Positions 35,220 through 44,343 are shown, counted from the first letter of the stretch. The stretch: 50,454 bases of DNA from an uncultured Collinsella sp. (GCA_900752015.1 CAADTZ010000091.1:1-50454), one strand, 5' to 3'. Notes: generated by a model from the letters alone, not told the origin. Numbers and translations: made by a program.

Positions 35220-37582
35220 GGATTCTCAAGCTCTTTAAAAAGCATGTCCTGGCACTGTTCGCAGCTATCGTACTTATCGTAATCAGCTGCAACGCCGATC
35301 TGGCACTGCCTACCTATATGAGCGACATCGTCGACGTGGGCGTGCAGCAAGGCGGCATCGCCTCGCCCGTGCCCGACACCATTCGCGCCGAATCGCTCGA
35401 TGACCTTGAGCTCTTTATGAGCACCAAGGACGCCAAAGCTGTGGAGGCCGTGTTTAGCAAGGCTGACAAAAATGGCATTCGAACGTATAAGGGTACCGAG
35501 GAAGAGCGTGCCGATGGAGGCAAGATTGCCGACATTATGAGCCTGCCCGAGACTGTCGTCCTTTCGCTCGACCAGGGCATTGACACCAACTCCATGGGCG
35601 ACATGATGGGCTCGTCCAGCGAGAAAGACAACAACGCTGCCCAGGCCATGCCCACCCCCGAGCAGATGGCTGCCATGACGCCCGAGCAGCTCGCCGAGAT
35701 GCAGCAGAAGGCCGCAGCCGCGCAGAGCATGCAAAAGCAGATTGATGCCGACGGCGGTAAGATCACCATGAAGAGCCTGCGCCTGGGCGTTGAAGGCGGC
35801 CTAATCGACCAGGGCAAGCTCGTCGAGGGCGCCAACCAAATGGCGGACAAAATGGGCTCCATGTCGGGCTCCATTGTGACCCAACGCGCCGTGAGCTATG
35901 TGCAGGACGAGTACAAGGCGCAGGGCATCGACCCCGCCGACGTGCAGAACGCGTACCTGAGCCGCATGGCGACCACGATGTTTGGGCTGTGCCTGGTGTC
36001 GCTCGTCGCCACCATCCTGACCGGTGCCGTGGCGTCGCGCACCGCCTGCTCCATCGCCCGCGACCTGCGCCGCGAGACCTTCAACAAGGTTATGCACTTC
36101 TCGCCAGCCGAGGTGGGCAAATTTAGCCAGGCCTCGCTCATTACCCGCTGCACCAACGACATTCAGCAAATCCAGATGGCCGCAACTCTGTTTATCCGCA
36201 TGTGTCTGATGGCCCCCGTCATGGGCATCGTCGCCGTCATGCGCGTCCTGGCCAACCATACCGGCCTGGAGTGGACCATCGCTGTGGCCATCATCGCGGT
36301 TTCGGCCGTCGTCGGCGTGCTCATGGGCCTCACCATGCCCAAGTTCAAAAAGATGCAAAGCTATGTTGACCGGGTGAACCTTACCGCCCGCGAGCTGCTC
36401 GACGGCCTGATGCCCATCCGCTCGTTCAACCGCGAGGAGCATGAGCTCGAGCGTTTTGACAAGGCTTCGCTCGACCTGATGACCACGCAGCTCTACACCA
36501 ACCGCGCCATGAGCTTTATGATGCCGCTCATGATGCTCGTCATGAACTGCATCACCGTGCTTATCGTCTGGTTTGGCGCGCAGGGCGTGTCCGACGGCGT
36601 GATGCAGGTCGGCAACATGATGGCGTTTATCTCCTACACCATGCAGATCGTCATGGCGTTTATGATCCTCACCATGGTTTCGGTCATCCTGCCCCGTGCC
36701 GAGGTCGCAGCCGAGCGCGTAGATGAGGTCATCACCTGCCCCACGAGCATCAACGACCCCGTCTCGCCCAAACTGCCCGCGGCCAGCGCGCCGCGCGGCG
36801 AGCTCACCTTCCGCGACGTGAGCTTCCAGTATCCCGATGCCCGCGCCGACGTCATCAGCGGCGTAAACTTCACCACGCATGCCGGTCAGATGCTCGGCAT
36901 CATTGGCTCCACGGGCTCGGGCAAGTCCACGCTCGTGCAGTTGATTCCGCGCCTGTACGACGTCACGGGCGGCAGCATTTCGCTTGACGGCGTCGACGTG
37001 CGTGACATGACCCTCTCTGAGCTGCGCCGCCGTATCGGTTATATTCCGCAGCAGGGTCGCCTGTTCTCGGGCACCGTCGAGAGCAACCTCAAGTTTGCCA
37101 GCGACATGGTAAGCGATGACGACATGCACAAGGCGGCATGCATCGCCCAGGCCGAGGACTTTATCGCCGAGCGCGAGGGCGGCTACGACTCCCCCATCAG
37201 CCAGGGCGGCTCCAATGTCTCGGGCGGTCAGCGCCAGCGCCTGGCCATCGCCCGCGCCCTGGCCAAGAAGCCCGAAGTCGTGGTGTTCGACGACTCGTTT
37301 AGCGCCCTCGACTACAAGACCGACGCGCGCCTGCGCGAGGAGCTTGCCAAAAACGTTACCGACGCCGCACTCGTGGTCGTGGCCCAGCGCATCGCGACCA
37401 TCATGCACGCCGACCAGATCATCGTGCTCGACGACGGCCACGTAGTGGGCACCGGCACGCACGAGGAGCTGTTGCGCAGCTGCCCGGCGTACCTGGAGAT
37501 CGCACAGTCGCAGCTTTCCGCCGAGGAGCTGGGGCTTACCCAAGAAGAAATTGCAGCCGTCATGGAAGGAGGCGAGCGCTAA
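35216..37582 (+). CDS. ABC exporter half-transporter, degenerate-site subunit
   Basis: TMD-NBD fusion of 788 residues, about 200 longer than usual. After TM1 (about 10-30) an extra extracytoplasmic domain runs to about 245, with a Met/Gln/Glu-rich stretch of PEQM and PEQL repeats, before the remaining helices. In the NBD, Walker A is GSTGSGKST and the signature is VSGGQRQR. Walker B is VVVFDD, with Asp in place of the catalytic Glu, the mark of the degenerate subunit of heterodimeric exporters such as TM287 or BmrC. It starts with GTG overlapping marR and pairs with the next gene. Drug or lipid export is likely; the substrate is unknown. Confidence 0.9.
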   Translation: MRILKLFKKHVLALFAAIVLIVISCNADLALPTYMSDIVDVGVQQGGIASPVPDTIRAESLDDLELFMSTKDAKAVEAVFSKADKNGIRTYKGTEEERADGGKIADIMSLPETVVLSLDQGIDTNSMGDMMGSSSEKDNNAAQAMPTPEQMAAMTPEQLAEMQQKAAAAQSMQKQIDADGGKITMKSLRLGVEGGLIDQGKLVEGANQMADKMGSMSGSIVTQRAVSYVQDEYKAQGIDPADVQNAYLSRMATTMFGLCLVSLVATILTGAVASRTACSIARDLRRETFNKVMHFSPAEVGKFSQASLITRCTNDIQQIQMAATLFIRMCLMAPVMGIVAVMRVLANHTGLEWTIAVAIIAVSAVVGVLMGLTMPKFKKMQSYVDRVNLTARELLDGLMPIRSFNREEHELERFDKASLDLMTTQLYTNRAMSFMMPLMMLVMNCITVLIVWFGAQGVSDGVMQVGNMMAFISYTMQIVMAFMILTMVSVILPRAEVAAERVDEVITCPTSINDPVSPKLPAASAPRGELTFRDVSFQYPDARADVISGVNFTTHAGQMLGIIGSTGSGKSTLVQLIPRLYDVTGGSISLDGVDVRDMTLSELRRRIGYIPQQGRLFSGTVESNLKFASDMVSDDDMHKAACIAQAEDFIAEREGGYDSPISQGGSNVSGGQRQRLAIARALAKKPEVVVFDDSFSALDYKTDARLREELAKNVTDAALVVVAQRIATIMHADQIIVLDDGHVVGTGTHEELLRSCPAYLEIAQSQLSAEELGLTQEEIAAVMEGGER

Positions 37583-39438
37583 TGGCAGACGAGACCAAGA
37601 CTCAGATTCCCAAGCCCACCCGCCAGCGTGGTCCCATGGGCCGCATGGGTGGCATGCGTCGTGGCGAAAAGGCCAAGGACTTTAAGGGCACCATGAGGCA
37701 GCTGCTCGGCTATATCGGCCAGCACAAGATTGCCGTGTTTGCCGCCGTCGCCTTTGCCGTGTGCTCGGTCATCTTTAACATTGTGGGACCCAAGGTGCTC
37801 GGCCAGGTTACGACCAAGCTGTTCGAAGGCCTGGTCGCCAAGGTCAACGGCACCGGCGACGTTGACTTTGACTGGATCGCCAAGACGCTCGGCTTTTTGC
37901 TCTGCCTGTATCTGGCGAGCTCTGTCTGCAGCCTGGTCCAGGGCTGGCTCATGACCGGCGTCACGCAAAAGATCTGCTACCGCATGCGCAAGGAAATCGC
38001 CGCCAAGATTGCCGTCGTGCCGATGAGTTACTTCAACGGCCACAGCAAGGGAGACGTACTCAGCCGCATCACCAACGACGTCGATACGCTGGGTCAGTCG
38101 CTCAACCAGAGCGTGACGCAGCTCATCACGTCGGTGACGCAGATTATCGGCGTGCTCGTCATGATGCTTTCGATCAGCCTGCCGCTTACCGGCGTCACCG
38201 TGCTCACGCTGCCGGCCGCCGCGATTATCTTGACCGTAATGATTCACTTCTCGCAGCCGTACTTCCGCGAGCAGCAGCAGGTTCTGGGCGCCGTCAACGG
38301 CATTATCGAGGAGGACTTTGCCGGCCAGAACGTCATTCAGGTGTTCGACCGCGCCGAGGCCTCGATCGAAGAGTTCGACCGTCAAAACGACCGCCTCTTT
38401 ATTAGTGGCTGGCGCTCGCAGTTCCTGTCGGGCCTGATGATGCCGCTTATGAGCCTGGTGGGTAACATGGGCTACGTGGGCGTTGTCGTGGTGGGCGCAC
38501 AGCTCGCACTGACCGGCAACGCCACGCCCGGCGACATCCAGAGCTTTATCCAGTACGTTCGCAACTTTACGCAGCCCGTGCAGCAACTGGGCAACGTGAG
38601 CAACACGATGCAGTCGATGGCAGCCGCCACCGAGCGCGTCTTTGAGTTCCTGGCCGCGCCCGAGGAGGAGCAGAAAGCCGACGCGCAGATTCCCGAAAAG
38701 CGCCCCGGCCATGTGGAGTTTGATCACGTCAAGTTTGGCTATACGCCCGACAAGACCATCATCCACGACTTTAGCTGCGAGGCGCAGCCCGGCCAGACCA
38801 TCGCCATCGTCGGCCCCACCGGCGCCGGCAAGACCACGCTCATCAAGCTGCTGCAGCGCTTCTACGATGTGGACGGCGGTTCGCTGCGTGTCGAGGGCGT
38901 CGACGTGCGCGACTGGGACCGCGCGGCGCTGCGCGGCGAGTTTGCCATGGTGCTGCAGGATACCTGGCTGTTTAACGGCACCATCCGCGAGAACATCCGC
39001 TACGGACGCCCCGATGCGAGCGATGCCGAGGTCGAAGCCGCCGCGCGCGCCGCACGTTGCGACCACTTTATCCATACGCTTGCCGGCGGTTATGACTTTA
39101 TGATTAACGAGGAGGGCACTAACCTGTCGCAGGGTCAGCGCCAGCTCGTGACCATCGCCCGTGCCATTTTGGCCGACCGCCCGGCGCTGATTCTGGACGA
39201 GGCGACTTCCAACGTCGACACCCGCACCGAGGAGCTTATTCAGCGCGCCATGGATGCGCTGATGCAGGGCCGTACCAGCTTTGTCATCGCGCACCGCCTG
39301 TCCACGATCCGCAACGCCGACGTAATCTTGGTAATTCGCGACGGCGACATCGTCGAGAAGGGCACACACGACGAGCTACTCGCCCAGGGTGGCTTCTACG
39401 CCGACCTGTATAACTCGCAGTTCGACGAGGCGGCGTAA
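37582..39438 (+). CDS. ABC exporter half-transporter, catalytic-site subunit
   Basis: TMD-NBD protein of 618 residues with six helices, Walker A GPTGAGKTT, signature LSQGQRQL (Gln at the third position) and Walker B ALILDEATS with the catalytic Glu. In the heterodimer its signature faces the partner's Asp-type site (degenerate), while its own Walker B pairs with the partner's VSGGQ (active), so the two genes fit one asymmetric exporter. The ATG overlaps the previous stop by one base (TAATG). The N-terminus is basic and Gly/Met-rich (PMGRMGGMRRGEK). A good terminator follows at 39471. Confidence 0.92.
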   Translation: MADETKTQIPKPTRQRGPMGRMGGMRRGEKAKDFKGTMRQLLGYIGQHKIAVFAAVAFAVCSVIFNIVGPKVLGQVTTKLFEGLVAKVNGTGDVDFDWIAKTLGFLLCLYLASSVCSLVQGWLMTGVTQKICYRMRKEIAAKIAVVPMSYFNGHSKGDVLSRITNDVDTLGQSLNQSVTQLITSVTQIIGVLVMMLSISLPLTGVTVLTLPAAAIILTVMIHFSQPYFREQQQVLGAVNGIIEEDFAGQNVIQVFDRAEASIEEFDRQNDRLFISGWRSQFLSGLMMPLMSLVGNMGYVGVVVVGAQLALTGNATPGDIQSFIQYVRNFTQPVQQLGNVSNTMQSMAAATERVFEFLAAPEEEQKADAQIPEKRPGHVEFDHVKFGYTPDKTIIHDFSCEAQPGQTIAIVGPTGAGKTTLIKLLQRFYDVDGGSLRVEGVDVRDWDRAALRGEFAMVLQDTWLFNGTIRENIRYGRPDASDAEVEAAARAARCDHFIHTLAGGYDFMINEEGTNLSQGQRQLVTIARAILADRPALILDEATSNVDTRTEELIQRAMDALMQGRTSFVIAHRLSTIRNADVILVIRDGDIVEKGTHDELLAQGGFYADLYNSQFDEAA

Positions 39439-39470
39439 ATTCTGCCGCAGGGAACGAATAACGCCCGAGA

Positions 39471-39506
39471 ACGGGGGCGCTGGACAACCTGCGCCCCCGT
39501 TTTTGT
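39471..39506 (+). terminator. Rho-independent terminator of the MarR-ABC operon
   Basis: ACGGGGGCGC (39471-39480) and GCGCCCCCGT (39491-39500), followed by TTTTTG. Confidence 0.85.
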
Positions 39507-39559
39507 TCTACGGCCCTTGAGCCGCCTCCCCTGGGACCTGATTGACAGTCCCTTCGAGG

Positions 39560-39797
39560 CCCTGTGGGCAAAAAATGGCAAATATGAGTACTGTTACCTT
39601 TTTGGTAACAGCCAAAACCGCCTCAAACGACCTCCTTGCGGCCTCTATACGCCTTCAAATTAATCAAAACGCCCGTTAGCGGGCTTCTGCGTGCCAACGT
39701 TAATGAACATATTTTTCACTTTGTCTATTATCTTGCTAGACTGATATGTTACTAGGTTAGCAACCGTACTCATATTTGGCATTTTTTGCCCACAGGG
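39560..39797. mobile_element. MITE-like inverted-repeat element
   Basis: A 32-base inverted repeat with one mismatch (39560-39591 and 39766-39797; ends CCCTGTGGGC / GCCCACAGGG) flanks 174 bases of AT-rich non-coding DNA holding another hairpin, CTGTTACC-TTTTT-GGTAACAG (39591-39611). No coding frame is convincing inside. It looks like a small non-autonomous transposable element or a large RNA hairpin. Confidence 0.55.
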
Positions 39798-39863
39798 TGT
39801 TTCCTGGGGAACCGACAACAGCCTTAGGGTCGCGCGCGGTGCCACTCCCTCCCGACATCCGCC

Positions 39864-39918
39864 GACGTTTACCCAGATAAAACCTGCCAAAATAAACCTG
39901 TCCCTTTTTGGCAGGTTT
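39864..39918 (+). repeat. A-family palindromic repeat, copy 4
   Basis: GACGTTTACCCAGATAAAA, then CCTGCCAAAA, loop TAAACCTGTCCCT, TTTTGGCAGG. It is the cleanest copy. It lies 16 bases upstream of the -35 box of the DAHP synthase promoter. Confidence 0.75.
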
Positions 39919-39933
39919 CGGGGTAACAAGGGC

Positions 39934-39962
39934 TTGCACTTTAGCGTGCGACAGCGGATAAT
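39934..39962 (+). promoter_or_regulatory. Sigma-70-type promoter of the DAHP synthase gene
   Basis: TTGCAC (39934-39939), 17-base spacer, GATAAT (39957-39962). The start codon follows 54 bases later with SD GAGGAGG. No leader peptide rich in Trp, Phe or Tyr is evident in between. Confidence 0.6.
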
Positions 39963-40016
39963 GCCGAACACTCAACAGTACGCTTATTGCTCTTTCTATA
40001 GATTGAGGAGGCCCCT

Positions 40017-41048
40017 ATGGCCATGGAATTCAAACGCAAGTTGCCGATCCCCATGGAGATCCGCGAGGAAATGCCACTTTCTGCCGAGCTTACCGCCAAA
40101 AAGCAGGCATTTGACGCCGAGGTCGCCAAAGTCTTTACCGGCGAGGACGCACGTAAGGTGCTCATCATCGGCCCGTGCTCTGCCGACCGCGAGGATTCGG
40201 TGCTCGAGTATATGAACCGACTGGCCAAGACCGCCGAAGAGGTCAAGGACAAGCTCATCATCATTCCGCGCGTCTACACCAACAAGCCGCGCACCAAGGG
40301 CACCGGCTACAAGGGCCTGCTGCACAACCCCAACCCCGAGGCTCCCGACGACCTGCTCGAGGGCGTCAAGGCCATCCGCCATATGCACCTGCGCGTTATT
40401 GAAGAAACGGGCTTCTTTACCGCCGATGAGATGCTCTACCCGTCCAACTACCAGTACCTCGTTGACCTGCTGAGCTATGTTGCCGTGGGCGCACGCTCGG
40501 TCGAAAACCAGGAGCATCGCCTGGTGTCGAGCGGCATTTCGGTGCCCGTCGGCATGAAGAATCCCACTGCCGGCTCTACCACCGTTATGCTCAACTCCAT
40601 TTACGCCGCGCAGGCGCACCAGAGCTTCATCTTCCGCAACTGGGAGGTCGAGTGCGGCGGCAATCCGCTCGCGCACGCCGTTATGCGTGGCTACATCGGT
40701 CTCGATGGGCGCACCTACCCCAACTACCACTACGAACACCTCGAGCGCCTGGCCGAGCGCTATACCGAGCACGCCGGCTATGCCAACCCGGCGGCGGTCA
40801 TCGACTGCAACCACGACAACTCGGGTAAGCGTCCGCTGGAGCAGTATCGCATTTGCAAGGAAGTGCTCGACAGCTGCCGCCGCAACGAGTCCATCTCCAA
40901 GCTGGTCAAGGGCTTTATGATCGAGTCTTACCTGGAGGACGGCAACCAGCCGGTCGACGGCGGCGTCTTTGGTAAATCGATCACCGACCCGTGCCTGGGC
41001 TGGGAAAAGACCGACTACCTCATCCACGAGATCGCGGAGCGGATTTAG
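40017..41048 (+). CDS. aroG: 3-deoxy-7-phosphoheptulonate (DAHP) synthase, class I
   Basis: Condenses phosphoenolpyruvate with erythrose 4-phosphate, the first step to aromatic amino acids. The product has 343 residues. Class I (AroFGH) motifs are present: IGPCSADRED, PRVYTNKPRTKGTGYKG, GMKNPTAGST and the metal-binding IDCNHDNSGK with the catalytic His. The feedback amino acid cannot be told, so the symbol is by family only. SD GAGGAGG precedes the ATG. A D-family structured element starts one base after the stop codon. Confidence 0.93.
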   Translation: MAMEFKRKLPIPMEIREEMPLSAELTAKKQAFDAEVAKVFTGEDARKVLIIGPCSADREDSVLEYMNRLAKTAEEVKDKLIIIPRVYTNKPRTKGTGYKGLLHNPNPEAPDDLLEGVKAIRHMHLRVIEETGFFTADEMLYPSNYQYLVDLLSYVAVGARSVENQEHRLVSSGISVPVGMKNPTAGSTTVMLNSIYAAQAHQSFIFRNWEVECGGNPLAHAVMRGYIGLDGRTYPNYHYEHLERLAERYTEHAGYANPAAVIDCNHDNSGKRPLEQYRICKEVLDSCRRNESISKLVKGFMIESYLEDGNQPVDGGVFGKSITDPCLGWEKTDYLIHEIAERI

Positions 41049-41049
41049 A

Positions 41050-41201
41050 GTTACGGCGTTTTACCAAACGCCGTAACGGCTCGACGCTGCAAGCCCGCCA
41101 GAGCGGCAATCTGCCTTTCAGCTTCGGCGGCATGACCAGAAGGTCAATGCCGCCTCGCTTCAAGGCACCTTGCTCGCTCTGGCGGGTTTTCGCTGACGTT
41201 T
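41050..41201 (+). repeat. D-family structured 3' element, copy 2
   Basis: Hairpin 1 GTTACGGCGTTT-TACC-AAACGCCGTAAC (41050-41077), linker GCTCGACGCTGC, hairpin 2 closed by CCCGCCAGAGCG/CGCTCTGGCGGG (41094-41186) with core GGCAT-GACC-AGAA-GGTC-AATGCC, then CGCTGACGTTT. It has the same plan as 711-860. Confidence 0.78.
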
Positions 41202-41285
41202 TTTGACCTGCATCGTTGCCAGGGTTGGCACCAATGACTAATGCGGTAACTAGCTACGTCAGTCCGTTTGACCGGCTGAGTTTCT

Positions 41286-41368
41286 GAGGTGCGGCAGATT
41301 CCCGTGAAAGAGGAGCGCCGCGTACTTTGGTACGCAAGCGAAAAATGAACGGGAAGGCGCCGTGCCTC
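41286..41368 (-). repeat. Hairpin element (E) after aguA
   Basis: TTCCCGT and ACGGGAA pair inside outer arms GAGGxxCGGC/GCCGxxCCTC, with an apical GCGTAC-CAAA-GTACGC hairpin on the minus strand. It ends 14 bases beyond the aguA stop and probably terminates that transcript; its A/T-rich single-stranded segments (CATTTTTCGC and CTCCTCTTTCA) are unusual. Confidence 0.5.
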
Positions 41369-41382
41369 GGGAAGACAGACAG

Positions 41383-42588
41383 TTACGCCGAGGGTTCCTG
41401 CTGAGTAATGCAGTGGATGTTTCCGCCACCGAAGACGACCTGCTCGGACTGAACGCCGACGCATTTGTAGACGCCCTCGCCCCAGACCTCGTCGTAGATC
41501 TTCTGGAGCGTGTCAATGGCAAGCTGGTCGTTCTCGTCGCCGTACTGCGGGACGATAACGCCGTAGTTGGTGACCAGGTAGTTCATGTAGGAGGCGATCA
41601 GCGGCTCGTCGGCGACGCGCGGCTCGGCGTTCTCGTCGGCGTCGATGGTATCGCAGGAAGCCTGGTCCATGAACAGCGGGTTCACGGGCATGCAGAGCTT
41701 GTAGACCTTCATCTTGCGGCCCTTGGCGTCAACGGCGTTGGAGAGGGTCTCGTAGACAGCGTGGCATTGCTCGTAGAACGGATACTCGGGATCGTCGGTC
41801 CAGATGCAGGCCATGACGCCCGGAGCGATGAACGTAGCGACATCATCGATGTGGCCATTGGTCTCCTCGGGATCGATGCCCTCCTTGACCCAGATGACCT
41901 TCTCGACACCCAGGTAATCCTTGAGGTGCTCGTCCATATAGGCGCGAAGTTCCTCGCTCCAGGGCTCAAACTTCTTGTGGAACTTGGGCCAGATGGACTC
42001 GGGATCCTCTTCCTCCTCCAGAACCGCAGAGCAGGTGCGGCCCGGGGAAAGCAGGCACTGGTCGGTCACGACCACGGTGCCTTCGCCGTCGACGGTGATG
42101 GAACCGCCCTCGAGGATCATGTCATCGGGACGATAGCGACGGCAGCCGGAAAGCTCAGCCATCTTAAGGGCGATCTGCTCGTCCTTGTCCCACGGGAAAT
42201 AGAGGCCGTCAACGAGGCCGCCGTAGGCGTTGAAGTGCCAGTGGTTGGCGCGCTTATCGCCCTTGCCGTTGATAACAAAAGTGGCAGCGGTGTCGCGGAA
42301 CCAAGCGTCGTCGGTGGTCATCTCGATAACGGTGACGTTCTCGTCTTCCTCAAAGGTGGCCTTGCAGTTGGCGTAGTCGGCCTGGTTGGCGCATATGGTA
42401 ACCGGGGTGAATTCGGCAATGGCGCGGGCGATGGCGGCATACTGCCTCTGAGCCGGCTTGGCGCCGTGGGCCCAGGTGTCGGTGCGGTGGGGCCAGCCCA
42501 TCCACACGCGATCCTGCGGGGCGAATTCAGCGGGCATAAAGAAGCCGTCGGCCTTGGGGGTGGACTCGGACTCGGTAATCGTGCGCAT
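41383..42588 (-). CDS. aguA: Agmatine deiminase
   Basis: Hydrolyses agmatine to N-carbamoylputrescine and ammonia; a member of the porphyromonas-type peptidylarginine deiminase family. The 401-residue protein has MPAEFAPQDRVWMGWPHR at the N-terminus, DDAWFRDTAATFV, LEGGSITVDGEG, the His of TNGHIDDVATF and the nucleophile Cys393 in GGGNIHCITQQEP. The ATG at 42588 has GGAGGA upstream; the long Arg-rich upstream frame is non-coding. It follows an APC-family permease on the same strand. Putrescine carbamoyltransferase and carbamate kinase, the usual partners, are not in the window. Confidence 0.94.
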   Translation of the reverse strand: MRTITESESTPKADGFFMPAEFAPQDRVWMGWPHRTDTWAHGAKPAQRQYAAIARAIAEFTPVTICANQADYANCKATFEEDENVTVIEMTTDDAWFRDTAATFVINGKGDKRANHWHFNAYGGLVDGLYFPWDKDEQIALKMAELSGCRRYRPDDMILEGGSITVDGEGTVVVTDQCLLSPGRTCSAVLEEEEDPESIWPKFHKKFEPWSEELRAYMDEHLKDYLGVEKVIWVKEGIDPEETNGHIDDVATFIAPGVMACIWTDDPEYPFYEQCHAVYETLSNAVDAKGRKMKVYKLCMPVNPLFMDQASCDTIDADENAEPRVADEPLIASYMNYLVTNYGVIVPQYGDENDQLAIDTLQKIYDEVWGEGVYKCVGVQSEQVVFGGGNIHCITQQEPSA

Positions 42589-42872
42589 AAGATTTCCTCC
42601 AAATCGAACGATCGCTTGCTGCGGGCGAATTACCCGCAGCCTAAAACCAAGAGGTGGCGGACGCCCGTCCCCCGGCAAAGGTCGGGGCGCCCGGCGCCGG
42701 TTTTCACGGAGTCGCACCGGCAAGCGACGACGTAACCTGGCGCGCGGAAACAAAACGCACGAAGGATACGGAAGAGAGATTGGGGCGGGCGGTGGTTACC
42801 AGAGCTATCGCTCACACCCACCCCGGGGAATGGTCAAGTGGCGAGGAGGGTTGGAACCCCGAATCGGGTGTT
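42589..42872 (-). other. Structured GC-rich region between the permease and aguA
   Basis: No gene is seen. On the minus strand there are several nested hairpins: GAGC-GATA-GCTC inside GGGTGG/CCGCCC-like arms, then GCCGGTGCGACTCCGTG and ACCGGCGCC, then GGGCGCCCCG and CGGGGGACGGGCGTCC, then CTGCGGG/CCCGCAG (just before the SD). This amount of structure before aguA would suit a regulatory leader. The GCCGGTGCGACTCCG run recalls part of cobalamin riboswitches, but the other conserved parts are missing. Confidence 0.35.
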
Positions 42873-44312
42873 CTAGTTCTCCTCGGCCTCGGCGGCCTCC
42901 TCAGCGAGACGCTGAGCAGCTAGTTCAGGGGTGAGACCCTTGTACTCGGTCTCGCGACCCTTAGCACTGACGACGCGGACAACCTCGCCAATAAGCAAGA
43001 GCACGATGAAGATAACGATCATCGGGACCTTATCGCCAATCTCATCGACAGAGAACGGAATCAGCGTTGCAACGATAGCCAGAATCAGCTCGATGCAGGG
43101 AATAGCCAGCATGACCTTCATCATGACGCCCTTAAACGGGAACGTAAAGATGCGCGCACGGTTAGGGTCGTTCTTACGAAGGTTGAGGAATGCCGGGAAC
43201 ATCGGGATGTAGGTGAGCAGCAAGAATACAACGGAGGTACCGAAGAGCATCCAGAAGACACCGTTGGAGATGGCGTCGATGGGAACGAGCTGCAGGCACA
43301 GCACCAGGGAGGCGACGATGGCGTTGACCAGGTTGGCGCCGTTGGGCATGTCGTCATCCGAGATCATCGAGGCGAAGACCTTGGGCATGTTGCCATGCTC
43401 GGCAGCATAACGAGCAACGGAGTTGACGCCGAAGGACCAGGCAGCCATGTTGGCGAACAGGGTGATCAGGAAGGCAATGCAGATGACCTTGAAGATCATG
43501 GAGTCGCCCACCATGGTCTGGACAGCGTAGATCATGCCGTAGTCGGGATCGATGGAATCGGCCGGCACAGCAGCGCCGATGCCAAAGCCAGCGAACAGAT
43601 AGATCACGGCGATAGACAGGCCGCCGACGATGATAGCCTTGGGGATATCGCGAGCGGGATCGGCCATATCGTCGGTCATGGTGCAGATGACCTCGAAGCC
43701 CATGAAGTTAAAGATGATGATCGACAGGTAGCCGAGCGCGTTGGTGTTGGTGAGCTCGGGCAGGAAGGTGGCAGCGGACATGTCGTTCGCAAAACCGTTC
43801 TCCATGGCGTACCAAATGCCCAAAGCGCCGACAATAGCGGCAACGGCAACCTTGATGACGGCGCCGCCGTTCAGGACCCACTCGGAGTCGGCAGCCTTGG
43901 AGCGACCCATAAGATAGACGATCCACACAAAGGCAAGGTCGATACCAATCTTGGCAATCAGATTGAACTCGACGCCAAAGACCATGCCCAAAATGTCAGG
44001 GAACATGGTGGCCAGCGAGGCAATCCACAGCGGGTAGTTAACCCAGTAGTAGTACGAAATGCGGGCACCCCACTTGTCGCCCAGGCCATCGCGTACCCAG
44101 TCGTAAATGCCACCCTCACCGTCATAGGTAGTGCCGAGCTCGGCAACAACCATGCCATAAGGGAGCAGGAAGGTCAGAATCAGGAAGATCCACCAGAAGA
44201 ACTGCTGGTTGCCAATGGCAGCAGCAGGTGCGGCGGCCTCGCAAACGAAGACGACGCAGATGATGGTCGAGATGACCGTCAAGAAGGAAAGCTTTTTCTT
44301 TCCGTCGCTCAT
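42873..44312 (-). CDS. APC-family amino acid/polyamine permease
   Basis: Membrane transporter of 479 residues with about 12 helices. The APC-type elements are the first helix region ICVVFVCEAAAPAAAIGNQQFF, the GEGGIYDWVRDGLG loop and the FNFMGFEVICTMTDDMADPARDIPKAI helix-6 region. Its position before aguA suggests agmatine uptake or agmatine/putrescine exchange, which is inference; glutamate/GABA-type carriers look similar. SD AAGGAG precedes the ATG. It is divergent from a LuxR-type regulator gene. Confidence 0.88.
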   Translation of the reverse strand: MSDGKKKLSFLTVISTIICVVFVCEAAAPAAAIGNQQFFWWIFLILTFLLPYGMVVAELGTTYDGEGGIYDWVRDGLGDKWGARISYYYWVNYPLWIASLATMFPDILGMVFGVEFNLIAKIGIDLAFVWIVYLMGRSKAADSEWVLNGGAVIKVAVAAIVGALGIWYAMENGFANDMSAATFLPELTNTNALGYLSIIIFNFMGFEVICTMTDDMADPARDIPKAIIVGGLSIAVIYLFAGFGIGAAVPADSIDPDYGMIYAVQTMVGDSMIFKVICIAFLITLFANMAAWSFGVNSVARYAAEHGNMPKVFASMISDDDMPNGANLVNAIVASLVLCLQLVPIDAISNGVFWMLFGTSVVFLLLTYIPMFPAFLNLRKNDPNRARIFTFPFKGVMMKVMLAIPCIELILAIVATLIPFSVDEIGDKVPMIVIFIVLLLIGEVVRVVSAKGRETEYKGLTPELAAQRLAEEAAEAEEN

Positions 44313-44343
44313 GATGAGCTCCTTCGCTCAGTTTTGGGCAAAT

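Noticed and set aside
35801..39369. Two long minus-strand open frames opposite the ABC exporter genes
   Set aside because: The translations are His/Asp/Gly-rich and featureless; the + strand shows complete ABC motifs and overlapping starts.
42589..42872. Cobalamin riboswitch or tRNA before aguA
   Set aside because: One short run is similar to a cobalamin aptamer segment, but the B12-box and other core parts are missing; no tRNA cloverleaf with a TTCGA loop can be drawn.
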